DNA of 64,000 bases from Nitrospirota bacterium. GTDB taxonomy: Bacteria; Nitrospirota; Thermodesulfovibrionia; Thermodesulfovibrionales; UBA6898. The notes beneath the pieces are model-generated. The model saw only the letters and a program-made list of their open reading frames with translations. It had not been told where the DNA came from and did not search any database. The stretch is taken from the NCBI GenBank assembly GCA_024275975.1, contig JAJRYC010000083.1:1-64000 (forward strand), read 5' to 3'. Numbering within the stretch: the stretch's first letter is position 1; every line of letters starts with the position of its first letter. This document shows positions 26,650-38,280 of this stretch, piece by piece. The translations under genes were made by a program, and so were the position numbers.

Positions 26650-29087
26650 TTATCATTTTTATTGTTTTCTTCTTCCTTGTCCATGGGCTCGTCCTTCTTC
26701 GCCTTCAGGGATTCGGAAATCTCCTGAAGGCGGCCGGCAACCAGATAGTTTAACGTCCCCTCGGGATATGTCCCATCCTCGTTAATCTCTCCTATGGACA
26801 TGCCTGTCAATATCTCAAGGCCTTCTTCGATCCTGGTTATCGGATAAATATTGAATTTGCCCTCCTTGACCGCATCTACAACCTCTTTCTTGATCATCAG
26901 ATTATGCACATTCTTTCCAGGTATAATAACACCGTGCGCACCGTTCAGCCCGATCATCTTGCAAAGATCAAAGAATCCCTCTATCTTTTCGTTAACACCA
27001 CCTATCGGCTGGACGTCGCCATTCTGATCCATGGAACCCGTAATGGCTATATACTGCTTTAGCGGGACACCCGCGAGGCTGCTTAATATCACATAGAGTT
27101 CCGCGCATGATGCGCTGTCTCCTTCCACCATGTCGTATAACTGCTCAAAAGTGATCGAAGCGGAAAAGCTGATGGGCTTTTTCCGCGCGTATGTACTGCC
27201 GATATAGTGGGTGATAATAAGAATGGCCTTTTCATGTATCCTGCCGCTCATTTTCGTCTCTCTCTCGATGTTGACAACGCCGGACTTGCCCACGTAGGTC
27301 CGCGCCGTAATTCTGGAAGGCTTTCCAAAGCGGTAATCACCCATATCTAAAACGGCAAGCCCGTTGATCTGTCCGACCTTTTCACCTTCAACATCGATTA
27401 TCAACGTGCCTTCAATAACCAGCTCCTGCAGTAGTTTTTCTATCTTGTTGGCCCTGTATATCTTTTCTTCCAGGGCGATATCGACATGTTCATCCCTTAC
27501 TATAGTGTTGCCTGCTTTTTTCGCCCAGTAATTGGCTTCCATGATAACAGCCGAAATATCGCTGAACCTGGAGGATAATTTGCCCTGATGCTCAGCAAGC
27601 CTGGATCCGTATTCGACTATTTTCGCGACACCGGTCCGGTCAAAGGGCAGATAATTCCCCTGCTTGCACCTGCTGGCCACAAAATCAGCGTATTTCTGTA
27701 TGGTCTTGTCATTTTTTTCCATTCTGCTGTCAAAATCCGCTTTCACCTTGAATAATTCTCTATATTCCTCATCCATGTTATAAAGAAGGTAATAAAGATG
27801 GGGGTTCCCCATGAGTATTACCTTGACATTCAGGGGTATGGCTTCGGGCCTCAGTGTTGTCGTCGACAGAAGCCTGTACTGTTCCCATATATCTTCGATC
27901 TTTATCTCCCTGTTTCTTATCGAACGTTTCAGTGCGTCATACGAAAACAGGTTCCGCAATAGGTCCAGGACATTTATTACTATGTACCCGCCATTGGCCT
28001 TATGAAGGGAGCCCGCTTTTATCATCGAAAAGTCGGTTGTGGCCACTCCATACTGAAACTTGTGCTCCAACCTGCCGAAGAGATTAAAATACGTAGGGTT
28101 GCTTTCGTAGACGCAGGGCGCGCCTTTGGTGTCCTTGTTGTTAATAAGGACGTTCACGGCATACCTTGTAAAAGTGGGTTCCGCCTTAGGCGCCTTCAGA
28201 AAAGGCATGGGAGCCGCCTGTTCGTCCTGAACCTTGAAATCCTCAAGATGGTCGAGTATATCTTCGGTGACATCGTCAAGATACGCAGTTATATTTTTAT
28301 AATCATTATACTTATTTTTTATCTCTTCCATATACTGTCCCACTGCGGTAAGGGCGGCGTCTCTTTCAAGCTTTAAAAGCTTGTCCTTCACACTTTTTTC
28401 CCCCTCCCTGACTTCCCTGACGACATCGTTGAGCCTATCCTGAAATGCCTTCCCCATCGCATCTATCTTACTCTTAAGGTCATCTTCAAGACTGGAATAC
28501 TCTTCCTCTGTCAGTGGCTCGCCGTTCTTCTTAACCGGGACTATCAGAAGACCGCTTACCGTCTTCCTTATCGAAAAGCCCTTGCTCTTCGCCTCCTCTT
28601 CGAGTCCAAAGAACATCTCTTTCTGGCTCTTCTGAAATTCCTCCACGAGCTTGTTCTTCTGTTTTTCATATTCCTTGGATTCAAATATTCTGGGTATTTC
28701 GACCTTGAGTATTCTTATCAGTTCTTCCATGTCCTTATGGAATACCGATGCACTGCCGGGCTTCAGTGATATCGCGAGCGGGATATCAGGGTCTTTAAAA
28801 TTGTAGACGTAACACCAGTCATCCGGAACAGGTTCATCAGCCGCTTTTCTGTTGAGCAGTAATTTTATCGTGGTCAGCTTTCCTGTGCCGTTATCACCGA
28901 GCATAAAAATATTAAAGCCCTTGTTATCGAGATCCAGACCAAAATCAATTGCGCGCAGCGCCCTCTCCTGCCCTATTGTCTCAGTTGATTCAGAGAGTTC
29001 ATCAGTCGTCTCAAATTGGAATAAATCCGGATCGCAACATTTATAGAGCTGTTCGCTGTCGAGTGATTTTGGCATTACCACCTCCAA
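26646..29087 (-). CDS. Lon-family ATP-dependent protease (AAA_32 / LonB-like)
   Basis: An 813-residue protein of the Lon-like family with an N-terminal AAA_32 module and C-terminal S16 protease. The ATP site is FNIFMLGDNGTGKLTTIKLL, where the residue after the lysine is L rather than the usual T/S. A coiled-coil helical insert follows (about residues 150-270), then KANGGYIVINVLDLLR (Walker B-like), and the protease core with the serine in EGDSASCAELYV and lysine in GGVNEKIEGF. The Ser-Lys dyad is intact. Probably degrades cytoplasmic proteins. Coupled to the acyltransferase gene downstream. Confidence 0.88.
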   Translation of the reverse strand: MEVVMPKSLDSEQLYKCCDPDLFQFETTDELSESTETIGQERALRAIDFGLDLDNKGFNIFMLGDNGTGKLTTIKLLLNRKAADEPVPDDWCYVYNFKDPDIPLAISLKPGSASVFHKDMEELIRILKVEIPRIFESKEYEKQKNKLVEEFQKSQKEMFFGLEEEAKSKGFSIRKTVSGLLIVPVKKNGEPLTEEEYSSLEDDLKSKIDAMGKAFQDRLNDVVREVREGEKSVKDKLLKLERDAALTAVGQYMEEIKNKYNDYKNITAYLDDVTEDILDHLEDFKVQDEQAAPMPFLKAPKAEPTFTRYAVNVLINNKDTKGAPCVYESNPTYFNLFGRLEHKFQYGVATTDFSMIKAGSLHKANGGYIVINVLDLLRNLFSYDALKRSIRNREIKIEDIWEQYRLLSTTTLRPEAIPLNVKVILMGNPHLYYLLYNMDEEYRELFKVKADFDSRMEKNDKTIQKYADFVASRCKQGNYLPFDRTGVAKIVEYGSRLAEHQGKLSSRFSDISAVIMEANYWAKKAGNTIVRDEHVDIALEEKIYRANKIEKLLQELVIEGTLIIDVEGEKVGQINGLAVLDMGDYRFGKPSRITARTYVGKSGVVNIERETKMSGRIHEKAILIITHYIGSTYARKKPISFSASITFEQLYDMVEGDSASCAELYVILSSLAGVPLKQYIAITGSMDQNGDVQPIGGVNEKIEGFFDLCKMIGLNGAHGVIIPGKNVHNLMIKKEVVDAVKEGKFNIYPITRIEEGLEILTGMSIGEINEDGTYPEGTLNYLVAGRLQEISESLKAKKDEPMDKEEENNKNDK

Positions 29088-29181
29088 TAATTAAATAGCT
29101 TCAAGGTAAAAGATAAAACAAGTATAAGGGAAAGCAGAGATATTTTCCAGCAATAAAGTAGCGTTACCTTGCGGAAGCCGG

Positions 29182-30690
29182 TTATCTCTTCTTTGCTGCA
29201 AGTTTATTTAACGCATTCAGATAGGCCTTGGCGGCCGCCAGGATAATGTCCGTATCAGCGCCGTGCCCCCTCACCGTCTTTCCGTCTTCCTCGAGCGTCA
29301 CAGCAACCTCGCCAAGCGCATCGGTACCACCAGTGATACTCTTGACCTCGAACTTCAGAAGATTGCTGCCCGTTCCAGTTATATGAGCGATCGCCCTGTA
29401 AATAGCATCAACGGGTCCGTCCCCGTATTCCGTCCTGTCAAAAACTTTATCCCCTATTTTAAGCTTTAACGAAGCCGTGGGTTTCTGTTTCATCCCACTG
29501 GATATGGACATGTCCACAAGGGTATACAGTTCATGGACTTTCGATACCTCTTCCATGACAAGGGCCTCTATATCCTCGTCAAAAATATATTTTTTCTGGT
29601 CGGCAAGCTGCTTGAACCTATCGAATGCCTTGTTTAAGTCCGCATCGGACAATTCATACCCGAACTCCTTCAGCCTCTCTTTAAATGCATGCCTTCCTGA
29701 ATGCTTTCCAAGCACAAGCTTGCTCCGGGGTATGCCGACCGTCTCCGGCTTCATTATCTCATACGTTGAACGTTCCTTGAGATACCCGTACTGATGTATG
29801 CCGGCTTCATGCGCGAACGCGTTCTCGCCCACTACAGCCTTGTTAGGCTGCACCATTATGCCTGTAATCTTCGAAACAAGCCTTGATGACCTGTATATCT
29901 CTTCGGTCACGATCTTTGTATCCGCGTTAAAGAATTTAGGCCTTGTCTTCAGTGCCATGACAAACTCTTCCAGTGATGCGTTGCCGGCCCTTTCCCCGAT
30001 GCCGTTTACCGTGCATTCCACCTGGCCCGCGCCTTTCAGCACCGCGGTAAGTGAATTCGCCACGGCCAGGCCGAGGTCATTGTGGCAGTGGACCGAGATG
30101 ACCGCCCTGTCAATATTAGGAACCTTATCGAACAGATATCCGATCAATTCACTATATTCCTGGGGCACCGTATATCCCACCGTATCCGGTATATTCACGG
30201 TTCCGGCGCCGGCGTTAATGACAGCCTCGGTTATCCTGCAGAGATAATCCCAGTCTGACCTTGTCGCATCCTCAGCCGAGAACTCCACGTCATCGGTATA
30301 TTTTCTCGCGTACCCGACGGCATGAATAGCCGCCTCAAGGACGGCGTCCCTGTCCATCCTTAATTTATATTTAAGATGTATATCGGATGTAGCAAGAAAT
30401 ATATGTATCCTCTTCTGCTCTGCGGGCGTTAGCGCCTCGGCCGCCTTTTCGATGTCTATCTCCTTCGCCCTGGCAAGAGCGGCGATAGTTACACCCCTGG
30501 TCTCCGACGCTATCTTTTTTACGGCGAGAAAGTCACCGGGCGACGCCACAGGGAACCCCGCCTCTATAATGTCGACCCCGAGTCTCACAAGCTGTTTCGC
30601 AACCTGGAGCTTCTCATCAACATTCATGGACGCGCCAGGCGACTGCTCGCCGTCACGAAGGGTTGTATCGAAAATCTTTATTATTCTCAT
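29182..30690 (-). CDS. leuA: 2-Isopropylmalate synthase
   Basis: LeuA condenses acetyl-CoA and 2-oxoisovalerate in leucine synthesis. The 502-residue protein has the TIM-barrel start [16 protein letters not shown], metal ligands in [48 protein letters not shown], and a C-terminal LeuA dimer domain (from about 390) that binds leucine for feedback control. Length matches LeuA rather than the shorter homocitrate synthases. It is the last gene of the ilv-psd-pssA-leuA series and overlaps pssA by four bases. Confidence 0.94.
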   Translation of the reverse strand: MRIIKIFDTTLRDGEQSPGASMNVDEKLQVAKQLVRLGVDIIEAGFPVASPGDFLAVKKIASETRGVTIAALARAKEIDIEKAAEALTPAEQKRIHIFLATSDIHLKYKLRMDRDAVLEAAIHAVGYARKYTDDVEFSAEDATRSDWDYLCRITEAVINAGAGTVNIPDTVGYTVPQEYSELIGYLFDKVPNIDRAVISVHCHNDLGLAVANSLTAVLKGAGQVECTVNGIGERAGNASLEEFVMALKTRPKFFNADTKIVTEEIYRSSRLVSKITGIMVQPNKAVVGENAFAHEAGIHQYGYLKERSTYEIMKPETVGIPRSKLVLGKHSGRHAFKERLKEFGYELSDADLNKAFDRFKQLADQKKYIFDEDIEALVMEEVSKVHELYTLVDMSISSGMKQKPTASLKLKIGDKVFDRTEYGDGPVDAIYRAIAHITGTGSNLLKFEVKSITGGTDALGEVAVTLEEDGKTVRGHGADTDIILAAAKAYLNALNKLAAKKR

Positions 30691-31415
30691 CTCTTAACCT
30701 CTGATAACCTGAGTTTCTGTTTTCTATAAAATAGATATATATTTTCTATAATTCCTTCAACAAGATAGATCATGGCAAAGACAAACAACGCCACCGGCGG
30801 ATGAATAACAATGGCCGCGAAAACAATGACAATGGCCACCAGTATCCAGAAAGGCTTCCTCTTGCCGAAGTCGATCTCTTTAAGGCCGTGGAATTTGAGG
30901 GCGCTTACCATAATAAGGGCAAGAAGTATAGTAAACACCAGGATGAATATGTTTTTCCCCGGCACACCTTCCCATAACTCGTTGTGGAATATTATAAGCG
31001 TATCTATCAGACTCGCGGCGCCAGGTATGGGCATACCCGTAAACGCCTTTGATTCCGTCGATCCCATCTGTACGTTATACCGCGCAAGCCTGAGAGCGCC
31101 GCAGGCCACAAAAAGAAAGGCCGCTGCTAATCCAACCCTGCCGAAGGGTTCGATCGACCATTTATAGACAATAATCGCCGGCGCAACACCAAACGCCACC
31201 AGGTCGGAAAGCGAATCAAGCTCAATCCCAAACCGGGTGGTGCTGTGGGTCAACCTGGCTACCCATCCGTCCAGTCCGTCAAAAACAGTAGCTATCAATA
31301 TGGCCCACGCAGCATGAAGGTAATTACCCTGAATCGCGGCGAGTATCGAATAGAATCCCAGAAACATACCGCAGAGCGTCAGACTGTTCGGAAGGATATA
31401 TATGCCTTTTTTCAT
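30687..31415 (-). CDS. pssA: CDP-diacylglycerol-serine O-phosphatidyltransferase
   Basis: PssA makes phosphatidylserine from CDP-diacylglycerol and serine. The 242-residue integral membrane protein carries the CDP-alcohol phosphatidyltransferase motif, D-G-x2-A-R-x8-G-x3-D-x3-D, here as [19 protein letters not shown] and [12 protein letters not shown]. About six to seven membrane helices are visible. psd lies directly upstream (4-base gap), so both steps to phosphatidylethanolamine are cotranscribed with leuA. Confidence 0.93.
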   Translation of the reverse strand: MKKGIYILPNSLTLCGMFLGFYSILAAIQGNYLHAAWAILIATVFDGLDGWVARLTHSTTRFGIELDSLSDLVAFGVAPAIIVYKWSIEPFGRVGLAAAFLFVACGALRLARYNVQMGSTESKAFTGMPIPGAASLIDTLIIFHNELWEGVPGKNIFILVFTILLALIMVSALKFHGLKEIDFGKRKPFWILVAIVIVFAAIVIHPPVALFVFAMIYLVEGIIENIYLFYRKQKLRLSEVKR

Positions 31416-31419
31416 GAAA

Positions 31420-32064
31420 TTACCTATTATAATCCAGTTTTTTTATTTGCGCTATTACTGTTTCGCCCGCCTTTACCTTATCGTTTAATTTCACCTTAAT
31501 ATCCACGGATTCCGGCAAATATACATCGAGCCTCGAACTGAATTTTATCATCCCGTATCTTTCCCCGCAGGTTAAAAGATCGCCTTCCTTCTTCCTGCAG
31601 ACCGCCCGCCTGGCGACAAAACCAGCGACCTGCCTCACAAGTATATCGCCGTATTCCGTCTCAAGGACCATCTCGATATTCTCGTTTTTAAATGAAGCAT
31701 CCTCTCTGTACGCGGCCAAAAATCGGCCCTTTGAATGCTTTACCGTCTTAACCCTTCCGCTGCAGGGCGCACGGTTGACATGGACATTAAAGGGCGTCAT
31801 AAAGACGCTTATCTGTTTCATACCGGCATGAATATGACGTGATTCATACACATCCTTTATCAAAATCACTTTCCCATCAGCGGCCGAGACGAACAGTCCC
31901 CGGCCTTCGGGTACTACCCTGTCGGGATCCCTGAAAAAATAGAGCATAAACAGGGTCAGAACTGACGGAATAGCAACACCGGCCGGTATAAATATAAAAA
32001 CAAGAGCTGTCAGGGCAAGGGAACCTAATATAAAAGGGTACCCCTCATTGGCTATTTTAAACAT
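31420..32064 (-). CDS. psd: Phosphatidylserine decarboxylase, short (Psd-A) form
   Basis: Psd converts phosphatidylserine to phosphatidylethanolamine and cleaves itself to form a pyruvoyl group from serine. The 214-residue short form has two N-terminal membrane helices, QISVFMTPFNVHVNRAPCSG and RYGMIKFSSRLDVYLP. In most Psd-A proteins the cleavage site is KFGSR; here the glycine is serine (AGT codon), giving SSR. Cleavage after the first serine may still work, but the substitution is unusual. Its ATG is about 27 bases beyond the final stop of ilvC (when ilvC is read through its internal TAA). Confidence 0.9.
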   Translation of the reverse strand: MFKIANEGYPFILGSLALTALVFIFIPAGVAIPSVLTLFMLYFFRDPDRVVPEGRGLFVSAADGKVILIKDVYESRHIHAGMKQISVFMTPFNVHVNRAPCSGRVKTVKHSKGRFLAAYREDASFKNENIEMVLETEYGDILVRQVAGFVARRAVCRKKEGDLLTCGERYGMIKFSSRLDVYLPESVDIKVKLNDKVKAGETVIAQIKKLDYNR

Positions 32065-32091
32065 CGCTTTATTTCACCGGCGATCAGTTTT

Positions 32092-33123
<1,032 letters not shown>

Positions 33124-33257
33124 TTATTATTATGGTCACTATATTTTTTGATTAAAACAGAATCTATTATATTATAATTTAAAGGTTTTTTCTATTTTTG
33201 TACTGTTGAATTTATTCTTAACGGTTTAAATGAGGACAACGGGGACGAAAGACATGC

Positions 33258-33289
33258 CTCCGGTAAAAAAAGCGTGTTTTCTTCCGGAG
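33258..33289. other. Hairpin in the gap between glgB and ilvC
   Basis: CTCCGG (33258-33263) and CCGGAG (33284-33289) form a stem extended by A-T pairs around a short loop. No T run follows on either strand, so it is a possible mRNA-processing or weak terminator structure after glgB rather than a clear terminator. The remaining bases from 33109 to 33318 show nothing else. Confidence 0.3.
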
Positions 33290-33318
33290 AATATCTGCCG
33301 GCAATCCTGAAGCTTCTT

Positions 33319-35517
33319 TCACCTTTCGGGCTTAAAGTATAAAACGGCAAGCGGAGGGAGTACCAGTTCCATGGAATATTGCCTGCCGTGCCACGGGATA
33401 TCAGATGAATTTACACCGCCGGAATTTCCGAGATTGCTGCCGTAATATTCATCTAAATCACTGTTCATTATCTCACGGTAAAAACATTTTTCCGGGACGC
33501 CGATCCTGTAGTTGAATCTCGGCACAGGTGTGAAATTACAGACAACAACAATATGATCATCGGGATTCCCGGCGCGCCTGATGAAGGACAACACACTATT
33601 GTCCGTGTCCCTGAAATCGATCCACTCAAACCCCTTTTGATCAAAATCAACCTCATATAACGCCGGCTCCGAAGAATATATGCCGTTGAGGTCCCTGGCA
33701 TAATTCCAGAGTTTCCTGTGATCTTCAAGTTCGAGCAGGTGCCAGTCAAGGCCGCGATTGAATTTCCATTCGTCCCATTGTCCAAACTCGCCGCCCATAA
33801 AGAGTAGCTTTTTCCCTGGATGGCTGTACATATAGCCGTAGAAAAGCCGGAGATTCGCGAATTTCCTCCATCTGTCTCCGGGCATCTTGCTCAGCATAGA
33901 CTTCTTTCCGTATACAACTTCATCGTGCGACATAACCAGCACGAAATTTTCGGTGAACGCGTAAAGGAGGCTGAATGTCAGATTATTATGATGATATTTC
34001 CGGTAAACAGGGTCTTGTGAAATAAACTCAAGCATATCGTTCATCCAGCCCATGTTCCACTTCATATCGAATCCGAGACCGCCGAGATGAACAGGTTTTG
34101 ACACACCGGCCCAGGAGGTGGACTCCTCCGCAATTGTCAGTATGCCTGGAAAATACTGGTGTACGAGCTCATTGAATTTTTTAATAAAACCTATCGCCTC
34201 TAAATTTTCATTCCCGCCGAATATATTGGGCTCCCATTCTCCGTTTTTCCTGGAATAGTCGAGATACAGCATGGATGCCACCGCGTCAACCCTGAACCCA
34301 TCGATATGATACACGTCGAGCCAGAACAGGGCGTTCGATAAAAGGAAATTTCTCACTTCATTGCGTCCGTAATTGAAAATTAACGTTCCCCAATTCTTAT
34401 GCTCCCCTTTCCGGGGGTCCTGATGTTCATACAGGGCGGTGCCGTCAAAGAATCCAAGACCGTGTCCATCCTTTGGAAAATGCGCCGGAGACCAGTCTAG
34501 GATAATAGAGATATTATTCTGGTGGCATTTGTCCACAAAAAACATGAAGTCATCTGGAGTTCCAAATCTGCTGGTGGGCGCAAAATAACCGATTGTCTGA
34601 TACCCCCATGAATCATCAAGCGGGTGCTCGGATAATGGCAGCAGCTCTATATGCGTATAGCCCATATCTTTTACATACGCTATCAGCTTATCGGCAAATT
34701 CCCTGTATGTCAGAAACCTGTTACCCTCATCGGGCGCTCTCATCCATGAACCAAGATGCACTTCGTAAATCGATACGGGCCTCTTGAACCAGTTTGTCTT
34801 TGAGCGATTTGTCATCCACTCATCGTCATTCCACCGGTATTTATGTATGTCATAGACTATGGAAGCGCTTTTCGGCCTCTGTTCAAAATAAAACCCGTAA
34901 GGGTCGGCCTTGACCGCGCGATATTTATTAAATCTGGACTTTATCTCGAATTTATAGAGATCACCCTCACGGAGTCCCGGAATAAAAAGCTCCCATATCC
35001 CGGATGAACCTATAACACGCATCGGATGTCTTCTATTGTCCCACCTATTGAAATCTCCGATAACACTGACGCCTTCCGCGTTTGGCGCCCACACGGCGAA
35101 ATGGACTCCGCTTATCCCGTCTATCTCCATAAGGTGGGCCCCGAATTTTTCGTATTTGTTATAGTGTTTACCTTCTCTTATGAGGTAAATATCATAGTCT
35201 GTAAGCACCCGGTCGAATGAGTATGGGTCCTTAAATTCAGAAATATCGCCGTCGGCTGTCTGTATTTTTAATTTGTATGGAAAAGTATCTTCCCTGTCGA
35301 GCCGTAAAATATAGAACCCCTGGTCCCGTATCCTGGACATCAGAAATTCTTCACCTGTATTTTCATCTACAACCCACGCCTTGTCAGCCTCCGGAAGAAA
35401 GGCCCTGACTTCCAGTTTTCCGGCAAAACCGTCGCCGACAACATGCATCCCCAGCACATAAAACGGGTCACTATGGCAGCTCTTCAGAATTCGTTTTATA
35501 TCATCTCTGATTTCCAT
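33319..35517 (-). CDS. glgB: 1,4-alpha-glucan branching enzyme
   Basis: GlgB makes alpha-1,6 branches in glycogen (GH13). The 732-residue protein has an extra N-terminal beta domain, the CBM48 domain ([20 protein letters not shown]), and the GH13 barrel: [14 protein letters not shown], the nucleophile in [12 protein letters not shown] (FRVDAV), the acid in [10 protein letters not shown] and [15 protein letters not shown] with the third aspartate. In the first motif serine replaces the usual V in DWVPAHFP. It sits between ilvN and ilvC, an unexpected place for glycogen metabolism. Confidence 0.94.
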   Translation of the reverse strand: MEIRDDIKRILKSCHSDPFYVLGMHVVGDGFAGKLEVRAFLPEADKAWVVDENTGEEFLMSRIRDQGFYILRLDREDTFPYKLKIQTADGDISEFKDPYSFDRVLTDYDIYLIREGKHYNKYEKFGAHLMEIDGISGVHFAVWAPNAEGVSVIGDFNRWDNRRHPMRVIGSSGIWELFIPGLREGDLYKFEIKSRFNKYRAVKADPYGFYFEQRPKSASIVYDIHKYRWNDDEWMTNRSKTNWFKRPVSIYEVHLGSWMRAPDEGNRFLTYREFADKLIAYVKDMGYTHIELLPLSEHPLDDSWGYQTIGYFAPTSRFGTPDDFMFFVDKCHQNNISIILDWSPAHFPKDGHGLGFFDGTALYEHQDPRKGEHKNWGTLIFNYGRNEVRNFLLSNALFWLDVYHIDGFRVDAVASMLYLDYSRKNGEWEPNIFGGNENLEAIGFIKKFNELVHQYFPGILTIAEESTSWAGVSKPVHLGGLGFDMKWNMGWMNDMLEFISQDPVYRKYHHNNLTFSLLYAFTENFVLVMSHDEVVYGKKSMLSKMPGDRWRKFANLRLFYGYMYSHPGKKLLFMGGEFGQWDEWKFNRGLDWHLLELEDHRKLWNYARDLNGIYSSEPALYEVDFDQKGFEWIDFRDTDNSVLSFIRRAGNPDDHIVVVCNFTPVPRFNYRIGVPEKCFYREIMNSDLDEYYGSNLGNSGGVNSSDIPWHGRQYSMELVLPPLAVLYFKPER

Positions 35518-35699
35518 GAATAAGCCTCTCGGACATCTTTTATTAGTATATTAACCTTAGTGCTGTAAAAAATCATTAATAAAAGCAGGCAGGGGGGATG
35601 AAAAACAGCTCATTCCAGCCCTGGGACGGCCGTCTCTCTGAACGGCTATATTTCCGGCTGAAAAAACAGGGTGCTATTGTGAGGACCTGTTCAGAACTA

Positions 35700-36188
35700 T
35701 TAATATTTCTTTAAACCTTCCCTCGCAATAGCAATTTTGCCGGTCCTCACAAACTCCTTGATACCCATCGGTTTCAGGATATCAACTATCGCGGCTATCT
35801 TCTTTTCATCACCTGTTACTTCTATGGTATAAGTCTTCTGACTCGAATCAACAATCCTGCCGCGGAATATTTCCGCAATCCTGAGGACTTCCGCCTTGTC
35901 CTCCGCCCTGGGAGCAACCTTAATTAGCACCATTTCCCGTTCTACATGGTCAAGTTCCTTCATGTCAACGACCTTAATAACATCAATAAGTTTGTTGAGC
36001 TGCTTATCTATCTGTTCTATGACCCAGTCATCACCACTCGTTACTATCGTCATGATCGATATCTGAGGGTCTATTGTTTCGCCTACGGACAGGCTCTCTA
36101 TATTATATCCTCTCCCGCTGAACAGACCCGAGACTCTGGAAAGCACACCGAATTTATTTTCAACAAGTACAGATATGGTATGTCTCAT
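35700..36188 (-). CDS. ilvN: Acetolactate synthase small (regulatory) subunit
   Basis: IlvN activates IlvB and gives valine feedback control. The 162-residue protein starts with an ACT domain, [20 protein letters not shown] and [12 protein letters not shown], and has the C-terminal AHAS regulatory domain, [19 protein letters not shown]-like. Normal length. It follows ilvB by 129 bases. Two stops in tandem (TAA TAG) close it. Confidence 0.93.
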   Translation of the reverse strand: MRHTISVLVENKFGVLSRVSGLFSGRGYNIESLSVGETIDPQISIMTIVTSGDDWVIEQIDKQLNKLIDVIKVVDMKELDHVEREMVLIKVAPRAEDKAEVLRIAEIFRGRIVDSSQKTYTIEVTGDEKKIAAIVDILKPMGIKEFVRTGKIAIAREGLKKY

Positions 36189-36317
36189 AGCTCTCCTTCA
36201 TATTATGCTTTATATTTTATCTATCCAATATATGTAACCGCCATCCTTCCCGTCCAGAGAGGATGACAATGGTATAGTGCTGTTTACAATAATTAATAGC
36301 TGAAGCTCATTGCAGGT

Positions 36318-38054
36318 TTATTTTACCGCCTTAAGCTTTTTCCCGGATTTTTTCACCTCTTCAAGAAAAAGCATTTCATCGATCGCCGCCCCTGCCGGCA
36401 CCATAGGGTATACCTTCTCTTTCCAGTCTATTACAAAATCCATTAAAACAGGCCTTTTTATTTTGAACGCTTCTTTCAGCACAGGCTCCACCTCCGAGCG
36501 TTTTACGGCCCTTAAGCCGACGGCATTATAAGCCTCTGCAATTTTCACAAAGTCCGGCACGGATTCGTCAAGCCTGGTATGGGAATATCTCTCCTTAAAG
36601 AAAAGTTCCTGCCATTGCCTGACCATCCCAAGGAATCTGTTGTTCAATATGGCGACTTTCACCGGAAACCTGTTTATCACGGCAGTGGCAAGCTCCTGGA
36701 TATTCATCTGTATGCTTCCATCGCCGGCGATATCAATTACAAGTTTGTTCGGAAATGCAAGCTGTGCACCGATGGCGGCCGGCAATCCATAGCCCATGGT
36801 ACCCAGCCCGCCCGAAGATAAAAATGTGCGGGGTTTATCAAACTTATAGAACTGCGCCGTCCACATCTGGTTCTGGCCGACTTCCGTTGTGATTATCGCA
36901 TCGCCTTTTGTCAGCTCATTTATTTTTTCGATTACAAACTGCGGTTTGATGATGTCAGTGTCCCTGTCATAGGTCAAAGGTCTTTCAGCCTTAAAGTCGT
37001 CTATCTGTTTTAACCAGGCCTTCCTGACCTCTTTCCATTGTTCTTTTACCTCGCCCTTAAGGACTTTGTTCAGTGTTGTAAGCACCCTTTTCACGTCACC
37101 GACAATAGGTATGTCAACACGTACGTTCTTCCTTATGGATGTAGGGTCTATATCAATATGTATTATTTTAGCATGCGGGGCAAAAGCGCTTACCTTGCCG
37201 GTGACCCTGTCGTCAAAGCGCATGCCGATAGCGATCAGAAGGTCCGACTCCTGTATGGACTTGTTCGCATAATACGTACCGTGCATCCCCGGCATGCCGA
37301 GGGAAAGCTTATGACTCCCGGGGAACGCCCCAAGACCCATAAGAGTCATGGCGACAGGCAATTTAGCATGTTCGGCAAGTTCTTTCAGTTCTTTTGAGGC
37401 GCCGGAAATTATAACGCCGCCGCCGGCGACGATCACCGGTTTTTTTGCCTTTGCGATCGCATGGGCGGCCTGGCTTATCATCCATTTATTGCCCTCATAG
37501 GTAGGGTTATAGCTCCTCATCTTTATACTTTCAGGCCATACGAAATCTGTTTTAGCCGTGGTAACATCTTTAGGGAGATCTATTAATACCGGGCCGGGGC
37601 GGCCTGTAGTCGCTATGTAAAAGGCCTCTTTAATAATCTGCGCCAGGTCCCCTACGTCCTTCACAAGAAAATTATACTTGGTGCACGGCCTCGTAATTCC
37701 GACTATGTCCGCTTCCTGAAATGCGTCATTGCCGATCAGCAGCGTCGGCACCTGCCCAGAAAACACAACCAGAGGTATCGAATCCATTGCCGCAGTGGCT
37801 ATTCCGGTAACGGTGTTTGTAGCGCCTGGGCCGGAAGTCACAAGTGCGACGCCGGCTTTTCCGGTCGCCCTCGCATAACCGTCCGCCGCATGGACAGCCC
37901 CCTGTTCATGCCTGGTAAGTATAAGCTTTAGTTCCTTTTCATCATGCAGCTGGTCAAATATATTAAGGACGACTCCCCCAGGGTACCCGAAGATATGTTT
38001 TACACCCTCTTTTTTTAGGCATTCCAGCAAAATTTCCGCGCCTGATAGTTTCAT
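36318..38054 (-). CDS. ilvB: Acetolactate synthase large (catalytic) subunit
   Basis: IlvB joins two pyruvates (or pyruvate and 2-oxobutyrate) with thiamine diphosphate and FAD, first common step of branched-chain amino acid synthesis. The 578-residue protein has GVKHIFGYPGGVVLNIFDQL, the catalytic glutamate in LTRHEQGAVHAADGYAR, the FAD-binding RFDDRVTGKVSAF and the TPP motif IAGDGSIQMNIQELATAV ending LNN. A good binding site (GAGGAG) stands before the ATG. With ilvN, ilvC and leuA it gives the pathway to valine and leucine. Confidence 0.95.
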   Translation of the reverse strand: MKLSGAEILLECLKKEGVKHIFGYPGGVVLNIFDQLHDEKELKLILTRHEQGAVHAADGYARATGKAGVALVTSGPGATNTVTGIATAAMDSIPLVVFSGQVPTLLIGNDAFQEADIVGITRPCTKYNFLVKDVGDLAQIIKEAFYIATTGRPGPVLIDLPKDVTTAKTDFVWPESIKMRSYNPTYEGNKWMISQAAHAIAKAKKPVIVAGGGVIISGASKELKELAEHAKLPVAMTLMGLGAFPGSHKLSLGMPGMHGTYYANKSIQESDLLIAIGMRFDDRVTGKVSAFAPHAKIIHIDIDPTSIRKNVRVDIPIVGDVKRVLTTLNKVLKGEVKEQWKEVRKAWLKQIDDFKAERPLTYDRDTDIIKPQFVIEKINELTKGDAIITTEVGQNQMWTAQFYKFDKPRTFLSSGGLGTMGYGLPAAIGAQLAFPNKLVIDIAGDGSIQMNIQELATAVINRFPVKVAILNNRFLGMVRQWQELFFKERYSHTRLDESVPDFVKIAEAYNAVGLRAVKRSEVEPVLKEAFKIKRPVLMDFVIDWKEKVYPMVPAGAAIDEMLFLEEVKKSGKKLKAVK

Positions 38055-38194
38055 ATTGATTTATGCTCCTCTGTCAGCCTCTTAAGGACAGCTTAACTTT
38101 TTTAGTTCAAATTTATTTTAACATATAGCCGCAAACAACAAAAAACGTTCCTGGTGTTTTGTCATCTTTGTATCGTCATAACCGATATGCCTGT

Positions 38195-38258
38195 TTGTTA
38201 TTTCGAAGGAGTACGCAACTGAGAAATCCTGGATTTCTCCCTTCGGCCGAAATGACAA
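38195..38258. repeat. Nested palindromic intergenic repeat (REP/MITE-like)
   Basis: The ends TTGTTATTTCG and CGAAATGACAA are inverted copies with one wobble, and inside lies GAGAAATCC-T-GGATTTCTC, a second palindrome. This arrangement is that of the dispersed TTGTCATTTCG...CGAAATGACAA elements of many bacterial chromosomes. It lies between the converging ends of nothing: ilvB starts on one side and the GGDEF gene ends on the other. Only this one copy occurs in the window. Confidence 0.6.
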
Positions 38259-38280
38259 TTCAGATTTGACACAGCACCAG

